Part shown: one piece after another, positions 8,389-17,272 of the stretch
Layout of the letters: each line of letters begins with the position of its first letter
How positions within the stretch are numbered: position 1 is the first letter of the stretch
Assembly: GCA_020638195.1 (NCBI GenBank)
Contig: JACKJC010000003.1
Location: 434,001 to 498,000 of the forward strand
Length of the DNA stretch: 64,000 bases
Direction of reading: 5' to 3'
DNA from: Methylobacteriaceae bacterium
Lineage (GTDB): Bacteria; Pseudomonadota; Alphaproteobacteria; Rhizobiales; Beijerinckiaceae
Notes under the pieces: generated by a model
What the model saw: the letters and a program-made list of their open reading frames with translations, nothing else
Told to the model about the DNA's origin: nothing
Database searches by the model: none
Made by a program: the position numbers and the translations under genes

Positions 8389-9012
8389 ATGGCCAAGAAA
8401 CCCGAGCCGCGCCCCGCTGTGATGCATGACGACGGCCTTGCCCGCTGCGGCTGGCCGGGCGTCGATCCGCTCTATGTCGCCTATCACGACAACGAATGGG
8501 GCGTGCCGGAATATGATTCGCGCGCCTTGTTCGAGAAGCTGCTGCTCGATGGATTTCAGGCGGGCCTGTCGTGGATCACCATCCTGCGCAAGCGCGACAA
8601 TTTTCGTAAGGCCTTCGATCGCTTCGAGCCGACGAAGATCGCGCGCTATACGCCGGCGAAACTCGAGAAGCTGATGGCCAACGAAGGCATCATCCGCAAT
8701 CGCCAGAAGATCGAGGGCTCGGTCCTTTCCGCGCGCGCCTATCTTGATATCGAGGAGAAGGAAGGCTTCTCGAATTTCCTCTGGAAATTCGTCGATGGAA
8801 AGCCGGTTCAGAACAGGCTGCAAGACCTCAACGATATCCAGGCGGAAACCGAGACCTCGAAGAAAATGTCGAAGGCGTTGAAGGACGCAGGCTTCAAGTT
8901 CTGCGGCCCGACCATCGTCTACGCCTTCATGCAGGCGACGGGCATGGTCAACGATCATCTCGTCGGCTGTCATTGCCACGCCAAGTGCGCGGCGCTCGCG
9001 TTGAAGAAATGA
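8389..9012 (+). CDS. tag: DNA-3-methyladenine glycosylase I
   Basis: Base-excision repair glycosylase that removes 3-methyladenine from alkylated DNA. The 207-residue protein shows the Tag hallmarks RCGWPGVDPLYVAYHDNEWG near the N-terminus, FQAGLSWITILRKR, GIIRNRQKI, and the C-terminal VNDHLVGCHCH; the Cys/His pairs at both ends form the family's zinc snap. The start is ATG 8389 (MAKKPEPRP), since the upstream in-frame sequence shows no homology. Its stop overlaps the next start (ATGA), linking it to an HD hydrolase and a phosphatase-like gene. Confidence 0.94.
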   Translation: MAKKPEPRPAVMHDDGLARCGWPGVDPLYVAYHDNEWGVPEYDSRALFEKLLLDGFQAGLSWITILRKRDNFRKAFDRFEPTKIARYTPAKLEKLMANEGIIRNRQKIEGSVLSARAYLDIEEKEGFSNFLWKFVDGKPVQNRLQDLNDIQAETETSKKMSKALKDAGFKFCGPTIVYAFMQATGMVNDHLVGCHCHAKCAALALKK

Positions 9013-9614
9013 GCCGGAGCGCGAAACCGCCGCGCGCCTGGCAGCGCATGCTGTCGGGCCGCCGTCTCGATCTGCTCGATCCTTCTCCGCTCGATGTCGA
9101 GATCGAGGACATCGCCCACGGCCTCGCGCGTGTCGCGCGCTGGAATGGGCAGACGACCGGCCCGCACATTTTTTCCGTCGCGCAGCATTCGCTTCTGGTC
9201 GAGCGCATCGCCTCGCAGCAGGATATCGGTATAGGCCCGCGCGGCGCCATGTTCGCGCTGCTGCACGATGCGCCCGAATATGTCGTCGGCGACATGATCT
9301 CGCCCTTCAAGGCCGTCATCGGCGACAGCTACAAGGACGTCGAACATCGCATTCTCGCGGCCATCCTCCTGCGCTTCGGCCTGGCCGCAAAGCCTGCCGC
9401 CGGCCTCGCGCGGCTGGTGAAGCAGGCCGACCGCGCTGCGGCCTTTTTCGAGGCGACCGCCCTCGCAGGATTCGACCTCAGTGAGGCCCGAACCATTTTC
9501 GGCCAGCCGGACTTCCGGCCGCGTGGCCTCGAGGCGCTTCTTGCGCCAATATCCTCGCAAGAAGCGGAGCTGCGATTCCTCGATCGCTTCCGCGCCATCG
9601 AAGGGGAGTGCTGA
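9009..9614 (+). CDS. HD-domain hydrolase (YfbR-like)
   Basis: A 201-residue HD-superfamily protein. The metal-binding residues are visible as H in FSVAQHSLLV, the HD pair in FALLHDAPEYVVGDM, and a later D in VKQADRAAAFFE. That order (H...HD...D) and the size fit the 5'-deoxynucleotidase YfbR-like group, but the substrate is inferred only. ATG 9009 overlaps the tag stop by four bases and its own stop (9612-9614) shares a base with the following start, so all three genes are translationally coupled. Confidence 0.8.
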   Translation: MSRSAKPPRAWQRMLSGRRLDLLDPSPLDVEIEDIAHGLARVARWNGQTTGPHIFSVAQHSLLVERIASQQDIGIGPRGAMFALLHDAPEYVVGDMISPFKAVIGDSYKDVEHRILAAILLRFGLAAKPAAGLARLVKQADRAAAFFEATALAGFDLSEARTIFGQPDFRPRGLEALLAPISSQEAELRFLDRFRAIEGEC

Positions 9615-10123
9615 TGCCGCGCGTGCATGTCTGTTCGCTGGCCCGCATCGACGAGATCGCCAGCGCGAGCGGCGCGCGCTCCATGGTCACGCTTATCAAT
9701 GTCGGCACGCCGGTCGAGCGGCCCGCTTGCATCGCGCCGGATCGCCATCTCTTCATCGGCATGTCCGACATCGCCCAGCCTTTGCCGGGCCATGTCGCGC
9801 CTGATGTCGCGCATGTCGAGACGCTTCTGTCGTTCGTGCGCGCCTGGGATCGGGCGGATCCCCTGCTGATCCACTGCTGGGCGGGCGTTTCCCGCTCTAC
9901 GGCGGCAGCCTTCGTTACCGCCTGCGCTCTCAACGAAGGGCGCGCCGAGGACGAGATCGCGGCGACGATCCGGGCGGCTTCGCCGACGGCGACGCCGAAC
10001 CCGCGCTTCGTCGCCATCGCCGACCGGCGCCTCGGGCGCGGCGGCCGCATGGTCGCCGCCATCGAGGCGATCGGACGCGGCGAGGATTGCTGGGAAGGCG
10101 TGCCCTTCGCGCTGCCCCTGTGA
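9614..10123 (+). CDS. dual-specificity/tyrosine phosphatase-like protein
   Basis: The 169-residue product contains the phosphatase P-loop C-x5-R as HCWAGVSRST (residues about 86-95), preceded by a general-acid-like loop. These are features of protein tyrosine phosphatase superfamily members often annotated simply as tyrosine phosphatase family protein in Rhizobiales. The physiological substrate is unknown. ATG 9614 is preferred over GTG 9608 because it touches the upstream stop in a TGATG arrangement. It closes the tag-HD-phosphatase unit. Confidence 0.78.
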   Translation: MPRVHVCSLARIDEIASASGARSMVTLINVGTPVERPACIAPDRHLFIGMSDIAQPLPGHVAPDVAHVETLLSFVRAWDRADPLLIHCWAGVSRSTAAAFVTACALNEGRAEDEIAATIRAASPTATPNPRFVAIADRRLGRGGRMVAAIEAIGRGEDCWEGVPFALPL

Positions 10124-10237
10124 GCGTCGGGCCGTGATTCCCCGCGTGTGATTTCGTACAGGCGGCCTTTTCAAACATCTCCATCTTGCGTCCGCGCCCG
10201 ACTCGGCCTTGGCTGTTGAGCGGGTCCAGGGGGAATT

Positions 10238-12982
10238 ATGCTTTCGCTACTCGCGCTCGTCGGATTGCTGATCACGGTTTCCGGACCGGTCGCCTTCTTC
10301 ATCGCCTTGAAATCGCGCGAGCGGCTCGACGCCGCAGAGCGCCGCATCGCGGAACTGGAGGCGCGCGCCCTCGGCGTGGCGTCGGTCGCCCCGCCGCTGC
10401 CGGGTTCAGCCTCCGAGGCGCTCCCCGCTGCCGACGCGCAGGCCTCACCGGTCGAGGCGCCGTCGACGCCGACCCCTCCGCCCGTCCCGCTGTCAGCGCC
10501 TGAGCCCGAACCCGTCTCCGGCTGGGCCGGGCTCAATTGGCCGGGCGCGCCCGCCGGCGCCAACGAAAATGCCCCCGCCGCGACGCCAGTTGCGCCGGCC
10601 CGCAGTCTCGAGGAACGTCTCGGCGCCAGCTGGACGGTCTGGGTCGGCGGCGTCGCGCTCGCGCTCGGCGGGCTACTGCTGGTGCGTTATTCGATCGAGC
10701 AGGGTTATTTCGGCCCCGGCGCCCGCACAATCCTCGGCCTGATCTTCGGCGCGCTGCTCGCTGCCGCTGGCGAGGTCCTGCGCCGCCGCGAAAAGACGGG
10801 CACGCCGTCGCAAATCCCGGCCGTGCTGACGGCGGCCGGCACGGTCGCCCTGTTCGGCGCCATCTATGCGGCGCATGGCCTCTATGGCTTTATCGGCCCA
10901 GCGCCCGCGTTTGTCGCGCTCGGCCTCGTCGCGATCGCCTCGATCCTGGCCGCCGCCCTGCATGGCCCCGCGCTCGCCGGTCTCGGCCTCGTCGGCGCCT
11001 TCGCCGCGCCGCTGCTGGTTTCTTCCGCTCAGCCGAACCCGTGGCCCGTCGTCCTCTACCTCGCGGCGGCGACAGGCGCGGCCTATGCGCTGTCGCGCAT
11101 CCGGCGCTGGTTGTGGCTGGCGGCGGCCGCCGCGGTCGGCGCCGGTCTGTGGGCGCTGGTGCTGGTCGCGCAGGGCTCGACCAATTTCTTCCATGCAGCG
11201 CTGGTGCAGACCATCGTGTCGGCCGCGTTGGCGGCGACTTTCCTCGCCTTCCTGCCGCATCTGGCGACGCCGGACGATGAATCGACATTCGATCCCGTCG
11301 CCAGCGTCATCCTGAGCGCGTTCGGCGCGATCGGCTTCCTTGTCGCGCTTGCGGGCTTTGCGCATGGAGGCCTTGCGACGACGCCCGTCATCATGCTCGG
11401 AATGCTGGTCGCCGGCCTCGCGGCGATCGGCGCGATGGCGCCGCCGGCCGCCGTCGTCACGCCGGTCGCTGGCGCGCTCGCCGCCGCCATTCTCTGGATC
11501 TGGACCGGCGATCATCTGAAGCCAATCCACCTCTCGACCGTGGCGACACTGCACGAGCCGTTGCAATCCGGCCTGTTTACTGCCTTCGCGGCCGTGTCGG
11601 CGATCACCGTCGCCGGCTTCGGCGCCCGAAAGCTCGCCACGGCGCCGCGCCTGCCGATGGCGCTCGCGGGTTGCTACGCTGGCGCGACGGCCGTCGCGCC
11701 GCTGGCGATTCTCGCTGTCGTCTATCTGCGGCTTGCCCGCAGCGAGGCGAGCCCGCCCTTCGCGCTCGTGGCGGGCGCGCTGGCGGCTGTCTTCGTCGTT
11801 CTCGCCCAGTATTTCCGGCGCGGCGACGGGCCGGACGCCGAACCCGCGATCAAGATCGCGCTCGGCGCATTCGCGACTGCGGCCTTGGCCGCGCTCGCCC
11901 TCGGCTTCATCTTCGTCTTCGACAAGGGCGTGCTGACCGTGGCCCTGTCCGTCGCCGCGCTGGCGGCGGCCTATGTCGCGACCCGGCTCGATCTGCTGGC
12001 GCTGCGCTTTGCGGTCGCCGTCATGGGCTTCGTCGTGCTCGGCCGCCTGGCCTGGGAGCCCCGCATTGTCGGCGAAGCGCTCGGGACGACGCCGGTCCTC
12101 AACTGGCTGTTGTTCGGTTACGGCGTGCCGGCGCTCGCTTTCGGGTTCGCGGCGCGGCGCATGCGGCTTGCTGGCGGCGAGGACCTGCCCGTGCGGGTTG
12201 CGCAATCGCTCACGATCCTGTTCTCCGGCCTGCTTGTCTTCTTCGAGACCCGCCATGCGCTCAACGGCGGCGACGCCTATGCGCAGTCGAGTTCGCTGAT
12301 CGAGCAGGGCCTGTTCGCGACATCCGCGCTGCTCTTCGCCATCGTGCTGACGCGTCTCGATCTCAGGCGCGCCAGCCCGGTGTTCACCATCGCCTCCATG
12401 GTCTTCGGCGCGATCACGCTGGCCATTTCGGCGGCCGGTCTCGCCGCATTCCAGAACCCTTTCCTGGAATGCCGCGCCGTGGAAGGCGGAACCGTCTTCA
12501 ACGCGCTGCTGATCGCCTATCTGCTGCCGGCGCTTCTGGCGGCGGTCCTGATGCGCATGTCGCGCAATTCGCGCCCGCAATGGTACGTGACGGCGGCTGG
12601 CGTCCTGTCGCTGGCGCTGCTGTTCCTGTATGCCTGCCTTCAGACCCGCCGCTTCTTCCACGACGCGGTCATGTGCGAGCGGCAGGGCGCTGACGATGTC
12701 GAGATCTGGGCCTATTCGGCGGTCTGGCTGGCGCTCGGCGCGGCTTTGCTGATCTATGGCGTCTGGCGGCGCACGCAGGGCGCGCGCATCGCCTCGGGCC
12801 TGTTCGTGCTCGCCGCGACGCTCAAGATATTCCTCTACGATATGTCCGGACTGGAAGGCCTGATGCGGGCGCTGTCCTTCATCGGCCTCGGCCTCGTGCT
12901 GATCGGCATTGGGCTCCTCTACCAGAAGCTTGTCTTCGCCCGGCGACCGCCGGCGGGCGGCGACGCGCCGGACGTGGTATAG
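10238..12982 (+). CDS. large DUF2339 multipass membrane protein
   Basis: A 914-residue protein with an N-terminal membrane anchor, a short coiled segment (ALKSRERLDAAERRIAELEAR), a Pro/Ala-rich linker to about residue 120, then LEERLGASWTVWVGGVALALGGLLLVRYSIEQG, the typical entry of DUF2339. The rest is almost continuous hydrophobic helices, well over 20 segments, ending LKIFLYDMSGLEGLMRALSFIGLG. The family is widespread in proteobacteria with no proven function; an envelope or transport role is a guess. No neighbour is obviously linked to it. Confidence 0.88.
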   Translation: MLSLLALVGLLITVSGPVAFFIALKSRERLDAAERRIAELEARALGVASVAPPLPGSASEALPAADAQASPVEAPSTPTPPPVPLSAPEPEPVSGWAGLNWPGAPAGANENAPAATPVAPARSLEERLGASWTVWVGGVALALGGLLLVRYSIEQGYFGPGARTILGLIFGALLAAAGEVLRRREKTGTPSQIPAVLTAAGTVALFGAIYAAHGLYGFIGPAPAFVALGLVAIASILAAALHGPALAGLGLVGAFAAPLLVSSAQPNPWPVVLYLAAATGAAYALSRIRRWLWLAAAAAVGAGLWALVLVAQGSTNFFHAALVQTIVSAALAATFLAFLPHLATPDDESTFDPVASVILSAFGAIGFLVALAGFAHGGLATTPVIMLGMLVAGLAAIGAMAPPAAVVTPVAGALAAAILWIWTGDHLKPIHLSTVATLHEPLQSGLFTAFAAVSAITVAGFGARKLATAPRLPMALAGCYAGATAVAPLAILAVVYLRLARSEASPPFALVAGALAAVFVVLAQYFRRGDGPDAEPAIKIALGAFATAALAALALGFIFVFDKGVLTVALSVAALAAAYVATRLDLLALRFAVAVMGFVVLGRLAWEPRIVGEALGTTPVLNWLLFGYGVPALAFGFAARRMRLAGGEDLPVRVAQSLTILFSGLLVFFETRHALNGGDAYAQSSSLIEQGLFATSALLFAIVLTRLDLRRASPVFTIASMVFGAITLAISAAGLAAFQNPFLECRAVEGGTVFNALLIAYLLPALLAAVLMRMSRNSRPQWYVTAAGVLSLALLFLYACLQTRRFFHDAVMCERQGADDVEIWAYSAVWLALGAALLIYGVWRRTQGARIASGLFVLAATLKIFLYDMSGLEGLMRALSFIGLGLVLIGIGLLYQKLVFARRPPAGGDAPDVV

Positions 12983-13012
12983 AGCGAGACGATCCGCGCG
13001 AAATCGCTCCAC

Positions 13013-13135
13013 GTCATTGCGAGGAGCGAAGCGACGCGGCAATCCATCCCCGAATCTGGATAAAGTCCCGGAGATGGATTGCTTCGCTCCAAGACGAAGT
13101 CGGCGCGAGCCGACTTCTGTTGGGCTCGCAATGAC
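13013..13135. repeat. REP-like palindrome, GTCATTGCGAG type (copy 2)
   Basis: GTCATTGCGAGGAGCGAAGC at the left and GGGCTCGCAATGAC at the right enclose about 123 bases. A nested perfect hairpin, GAAGTCGGC (13096-13104) with GCCGACTTC (13109-13117), sits in the right half. It fills most of the gap between the DUF2339 gene and xseB. Confidence 0.85.
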
Positions 13136-13153
13136 GGGAACCGAGAGGCAGCC

Positions 13154-13399
13154 GTGACCGACGCAAAAGAAATTGCCGCCATGCCCTTCGAACAGGCGAT
13201 GAAGGCGCTGGAAGAAATCGTCGCCCGGCTGGAGAAGGGCGACATCGGGCTCGAGGATTCGATCGCCGCCTACGAGCGTGGCGAGGCGCTCAAGAAGCGT
13301 TGCGAGGAATTGCTGAAGCAGGCGGAGACGCGGATCGAGAAGATCCGCCTCGGCGCCGACGGCAAGCCTGCGGGCGTTGCGCCACTCGACATGGAATAG
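13154..13399 (+). CDS. xseB: exodeoxyribonuclease VII small subunit
   Basis: An 81-residue protein, the normal XseB size (E. coli about 80). It shows the family core PFEQAMKALEEIVARLEKGDIGLEDSI, then YERGEALKKRCEELLKQAE. XseB binds XseA to form exonuclease VII, which degrades single-stranded DNA in repair. The start must be GTG 13154 (VTDAKEIAAM), because the upstream frame is the repeat element. xseA is not in the window. Confidence 0.93.
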   Translation: MTDAKEIAAMPFEQAMKALEEIVARLEKGDIGLEDSIAAYERGEALKKRCEELLKQAETRIEKIRLGADGKPAGVAPLDME

Positions 13400-13524
13400 C
13401 CGGGCGCGGCCTACGGTCGCGCCAGAACCCGCAGGCGCTTGCGCTGTGAGGCCGGACGCCCCAAATTGACTCGCGAGACATGGGTGCGGCGCCTGACGGG
13501 CTGCGCCGGAATGGGCTTGTACAT

Positions 13525-14487
13525 ATGCGAAATCCTTACGACGTACTGGGTGTTTCCAAGGGCGCGAGCGCGGATGAGGTCAAGAAGGCCTTCCGCAAAC
13601 TCGCCAAGAAATACCATCCCGACCAGAACAAGAACGATCCCAAGGCGCAGGAGAAGTTCGCCGAGGTCAATTCGGCCTACGAGGTCGTCGGCGACCCTGA
13701 AAAGCGCGGCCAGTTCGATCGCGGCGAGATCGGCGCCGACGGCAAGCCGCGCGGTTTCGAGGGCTTCGGCGCGGGCGGCCCCGGCGGGTTCCGGCGGCAG
13801 GCGGGCCCCGGCGGCGCGGAACATTTCGAGTTCAATTTCGGCGGCGGCGGCCCGGGGGGCCCTGGCGGCGGCGGCGGCTTCAACGCCGGCGATATTTTTT
13901 CCGAACTGTTCGGCGCGGGCCGCGGACGCGGCGGCGGCCGGGCGGGCCCACCGCCCAAGGGCGAGGATTTTGCCGCCAGCGCGCTCGTGCCGCTGGCCGA
14001 AGTCGCGCGCGCCGGCAAGGTCAATGTGGTCCTGCCTAACGGCCGCACGCTCGAGGTCAAGATCCCCAAGGGCGTCGAGGACGGCCAGCAGATCCGCCTG
14101 CGCGGACAGGGCCAGCCAAGTCCCTATGGCGGGGAGCCCGGCGACGCCATCATCACCCTGCGCTTCGCGCCCCATCCCCTGTTCAAGGTCGAGGGCCGCG
14201 ATCTCAGGCTGAACCTGCCGATCACGCTCTACGAGGCGACGCTCGGCGGCAAGGTCGACGTCCCGACGCTCGCCGGCAAGGTGGAGCTGACGGTGCCCGC
14301 GGGTTCGTCTTCCGGCCGTCGTCTGCGCCTGCGTGGCAAGGGGCTGGAATCGGCGACCGGCGTGCACGGCGATCTCTATGTGACGCTGCAGATCGCGCTG
14401 CCCGAGACCGCCGATCCCGACCTCGATACGCTGATGCGCCGCTGGCGCGACCAGCGCGCCTACGATCCGCGCAAGAATCTGGGCTGA
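13525..14487 (+). CDS. DnaJ/CbpA-like co-chaperone without zinc finger
   Basis: A 320-residue type II Hsp40. The N-terminal J domain reads MRNPYDVLGVSKGASADEV with an intact HPD motif (YHPDQNKN, about residues 30-37). A long Gly/Phe-rich linker follows (residues about 70-150, with GGPGG repeats), then two C-terminal beta-barrel substrate-binding domains. The four CxxCxGxG zinc modules of DnaJ are absent, so it is CbpA/DjlA-like rather than DnaJ itself. ATG 13525 is the start; upstream residues do not match J domains. It should stimulate a DnaK encoded elsewhere. Confidence 0.9.
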   Translation: MRNPYDVLGVSKGASADEVKKAFRKLAKKYHPDQNKNDPKAQEKFAEVNSAYEVVGDPEKRGQFDRGEIGADGKPRGFEGFGAGGPGGFRRQAGPGGAEHFEFNFGGGGPGGPGGGGGFNAGDIFSELFGAGRGRGGGRAGPPPKGEDFAASALVPLAEVARAGKVNVVLPNGRTLEVKIPKGVEDGQQIRLRGQGQPSPYGGEPGDAIITLRFAPHPLFKVEGRDLRLNLPITLYEATLGGKVDVPTLAGKVELTVPAGSSSGRRLRLRGKGLESATGVHGDLYVTLQIALPETADPDLDTLMRRWRDQRAYDPRKNLG

Positions 14488-14502
14488 CAGGGCGAAAGCC
14501 CC

Positions 14503-15318
14503 TCAGCGCGGGCCGGCGAGCTCGGCGGCGAGCGCCGCCAGTCGCGCATCGGGCACGGCGCCGGCGATCGCATAATCGAAACTTTCCCGGCTCCAGGCGC
14601 GCGCCGACACGTCTCCCGACCTGTAGGCGCCGGGGCTGCGCGCGCCGCGTTCGGCGAGCAGGACGACCGGATCGCCGGAGGCGAGGCGATAGAGCAGGAA
14701 GGCGGCATTCCCGCCGTGCGCGGGCAGGACGCGCGCGCCCGCGAGCCGCGCCCCAGATATCGTCGGCGGCTGCGCGAGCCCGGTCCGCTCCTTCAGCCAT
14801 TTGGTCAGGCCGGCCATGTCGCGGGCGTCGACTTCCACCGGGCGGGCCGGATCGCGGGCGTAAGTGCGCCAGGCTTCGACCGCGCGCCGGGCGAATTCGT
14901 CGGAAACCGTCGTCACCTCGACGAAGATCGGATCGGAGGGAATCGGCCGTGTGGTCATGCGGTGCGCGAACAGCGCCAGGGCGCTCGCCGCGAAGGCGCC
15001 GGCGACGAAAGCGGCGACCAGCGCCATCGTGCGCCTGCGCCTGCGCCGCGCGCGGTAATCCTCGATCGCCGGCGTCGATGGCATCGTCAGGGGGGCGTCG
15101 GAATCGATCGCGCGAAAGGCCAGCGTCGCCCGCTCGCGCGCCGGCGCGGGAAAAGCGCGTTGGATCGCGTCGTTCTGCATGCGCCAGCCGTCGACCCGCA
15201 GCCCGTCGCGCGGACTTTCCGCGAGCCAGACGGCGACCGCCAGCGCGCGTTCGTCGCCGAGCTGGCCGTCGACGAAAGCATGGAGCTCGGCTTCGCTGAC
15301 GCGGCTCGCGCCGCTCAT
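14503..15318 (-). CDS. membrane anti-sigma factor
   Basis: A 271-residue protein with a cytoplasmic N-terminal anti-sigma domain (SEAELHAFVDGQLGDERALAVAVWLAESP, lacking the zinc-binding HxxxCxxC), an Arg-rich stop (RARRRRRR) and one membrane helix (residues about 95-116), then a periplasmic domain of about 150 residues. The order and its place directly after a sigma-factor gene, with an ATGA overlap at 15315-15318, identify it as the cognate anti-sigma factor. The external signal it senses is unknown. Confidence 0.82.
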   Translation of the reverse strand: MSGASRVSEAELHAFVDGQLGDERALAVAVWLAESPRDGLRVDGWRMQNDAIQRAFPAPARERATLAFRAIDSDAPLTMPSTPAIEDYRARRRRRRTMALVAAFVAGAFAASALALFAHRMTTRPIPSDPIFVEVTTVSDEFARRAVEAWRTYARDPARPVEVDARDMAGLTKWLKERTGLAQPPTISGARLAGARVLPAHGGNAAFLLYRLASGDPVVLLAERGARSPGAYRSGDVSARAWSRESFDYAIAGAVPDARLAALAAELAGPR

Positions 15319-15812
15319 TTCACGACCCGCAGATGCCCGCCGCGTGGGGCGACGCCGGGCCTGGCGCCGTCGAGCCGCGCGCGCGCCCGCATCAGGCGGG
15401 AGACGACGCTGGAGACCGGAAGGTCGAGAATGCGGGCGGCCGCCTCGTAGCCGTAGCCGGCCAGGGCGATGATCAGCAGGCTCTCCCGCTCGTCCAGCGG
15501 CATGACGGAAATCTGGTTGGCGACCGAGGCCTCGCGGCGCTCGCTTTCCCCCGAAATTTCAGCCGATTCGGTGGCGCGGCCGCGCTCGCGCACACGGCGC
15601 CGGTTGAGCCGGACGATCTCGGCGAAGGCGCGTTCCAGCGGATCCTCGCCCAAGCGATCGGCGGCTTCGATTCGCACGATCGCGGTCTGCGCGAGGGCGT
15701 CCGCGGTGCGCGTCGAGACCGGCCCGACGAGCGCGCGGGCGAAGCGCCGCAGCTCGGAAGCGCCCTCGTGCAGCGCTTCGCTGTGCGGCGATGATTTGAG
15801 TTCCTCGGACAT
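15315..15812 (-). CDS. ECF-type RNA polymerase sigma factor, divergent region 2
   Basis: A 165-residue protein. The region-4 domain is clear: MPLDERESLLIIALAGYGYEAAARIL then LPVSSVVSRLMRARARL, a normal sigma-4 helix-turn-helix. Region 2 (about residues 15-70) is poorly conserved and lacks the usual DLxQDVF core, reading ADALAQTAIVRIEAAD instead. I chose the ATG at 15812 (MSEELKSS). The gene leads a two-gene operon with its anti-sigma factor. It is not EcfG: no PhyR or NepR gene is near. Confidence 0.8.
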   Translation of the reverse strand: MSEELKSSPHSEALHEGASELRRFARALVGPVSTRTADALAQTAIVRIEAADRLGEDPLERAFAEIVRLNRRRVRERGRATESAEISGESERREASVANQISVMPLDERESLLIIALAGYGYEAAARILDLPVSSVVSRLMRARARLDGARPGVAPRGGHLRVVK

Positions 15813-16025
15813 ACTCGAAAGACGCCAGAAGCCGCGTGCGGCAACCAAGCGTTAAGGATAGGACGGGCGCACTCCCGGCGCCAGTGGTTTTCATGCGCCT
15901 GTGGACGGCGGCGGGGCCTTAGGGGCGGCCGGCCCGCCGCAGCCCTTGCGCTTGCGCACGGCGCCCATTAAACGGCGGGCATGATGGGCGTTGTCGCGCC
16001 CAAGTGCTTTTTCCGGTCGGACAAG

Positions 16026-16862
16026 ATGACGTCGCAAACGACACCCCAAGTCCCCACGATCTCGGGCGTGCTGGCAGGCAAGCGTGGCCTCGTCATGGGC
16101 CTGGCCAACCAGCGCTCCATCGCCTGGGGCATCGCCAAGGCGGCCCGCGAGGCGGGCGCCGAGCTCGCCTTCACCTATCAGGGCGACGCCCTGGAAAAGC
16201 GCGTGCGCCCACTGGCGCAGGAGCTGGGCGGCCACGTCGTCGGCCAGTGCGACGTCACCGACGAGGCGAGTCTCGACGCTGTCTTCGCCGAGGTCGAGAA
16301 ACTCTGGGGCAAGCTCGACTTCGTCGTCCATTGCATCGCCTTCTCCGACAAGGACGAGCTGACCGGCCGCTACATCGAGACGACGGCCAAGAACTTCAAC
16401 ACCTCGCTGTTCATCTCCTGCTATTCGTTCACGGCGGTCGCGCAGCGCGCCGAGAAGCTGATGGCGGACGGCGGCTCCATGCTGACGCTGACCTATTACG
16501 GCGCGGAAAAGTGGATGCCGCACTACAATGTCATGGGCGTCGCCAAGGCTGCGCTCGAGGCGAGCGTGCGCTATCTGGCGGCCGACCTCGGCGAGAAGGC
16601 GATCCGCGTCAACGCGATTTCCGCTGGCCCGATCAAGACGCTCGCGGCATCGGGCATCGGCGATTTCCGCTACATCCTCAAGTGGAACGAGTACAACGCC
16701 CCGATGCGCCGTACGGTGACGATCGAGGAAGTCGGCGAAAGCGCCGTCTACCTGCTCTCGCCGATGTCGCGCGGCGTCACTGGCGAAATCCTGCACGTGG
16801 ACGCCGGCTACCACGTTGTCGGCATGAAGAACCCGACCGCGCCGGATATCACCAAGGAATAG
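16026..16862 (+). CDS. fabI: enoyl-[acyl-carrier-protein] reductase (NADH), FabI
   Basis: Catalyses the last reductive step of fatty-acid elongation, trans-2-enoyl-ACP to acyl-ACP. Visible features are the atypical cofactor loop GLVMGLANQRSIAWGIAK, the mid segment HCIAFSDKDEL, and the catalytic Y-x6-K pair in MPHYNVMGVAKAAL (Y167 and K174 when starting at 16026). ATG 16026 gives 278 residues; an upstream in-frame ATG at 15981 would add 15 unusual residues. This enzyme is the target of triclosan and isoniazid-type inhibitors in its family. It is divergent from the sigma operon. Confidence 0.93.
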   Translation: MTSQTTPQVPTISGVLAGKRGLVMGLANQRSIAWGIAKAAREAGAELAFTYQGDALEKRVRPLAQELGGHVVGQCDVTDEASLDAVFAEVEKLWGKLDFVVHCIAFSDKDELTGRYIETTAKNFNTSLFISCYSFTAVAQRAEKLMADGGSMLTLTYYGAEKWMPHYNVMGVAKAALEASVRYLAADLGEKAIRVNAISAGPIKTLAASGIGDFRYILKWNEYNAPMRRTVTIEEVGESAVYLLSPMSRGVTGEILHVDAGYHVVGMKNPTAPDITKE

Positions 16863-16973
16863 CCGTCCCGCCTCGGGACATGGCAATTCGTTAGGCTTAA
16901 ATCCGCCTTAACCCGGCAGGCGTAACTCTCGCGCTGTGGAGCTAAATCGACTCCCGGAGCGTCAGAGTTGAGT

Positions 16974-17183
16974 ATGCGCATGTTCGAGTTTCAGACCATC
17001 CTTCTGCAGGCCATCGCCAACCGGCCGGATGCGCCGGAAATCCGCGCCTGCATCTACCGCGAGATCGGTCTGGCCGCCGTCGCCGCCGAATTCGGCTTTA
17101 ACCTTTCCGACTTCGAACCTGGTTCCGCGCCTTCGCTGGGCCGCAATGACGCCCATATCGCGAGCCAAGAAATAGCGGCCTGA
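16974..17183 (+). CDS. small hypothetical protein
   Basis: A 69-residue product from ATG 16974 (an ATG at 16980 and a TTG at 16968 are in the same frame). The sequence MFEFQTILLQAIANRPDAPE and AAVAAEFGFNLSDFEPG suggests a compact helical domain; the GFNLSDFE end faintly recalls Nif11-like leader peptides, but this is not strong enough to assign. It has its own upstream gap of about 110 bases after fabI. Confidence 0.45.
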   Translation: MRMFEFQTILLQAIANRPDAPEIRACIYREIGLAAVAAEFGFNLSDFEPGSAPSLGRNDAHIASQEIAA

Positions 17184-17272
17184 GATCGTCTCGGGCGAAG
17201 CCGGCATGTGATCCGCGCGAGGTTCGATCAATCGGGCCCTCGCGATCCACGCGCGGTGCGGAGCCTTGGTGG

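Noticed and set aside
10673..13042. Minus-strand open frame of 789 codons opposite the DUF2339 gene
   Set aside because: Its product is extremely rich in Arg, Glu and Gln, as expected of the reverse of a hydrophobic membrane gene; no motif is present.
15315..15812. EcfG general-stress sigma factor
   Set aside because: No PhyR or NepR neighbour is present and the partner has a membrane anti-sigma architecture.
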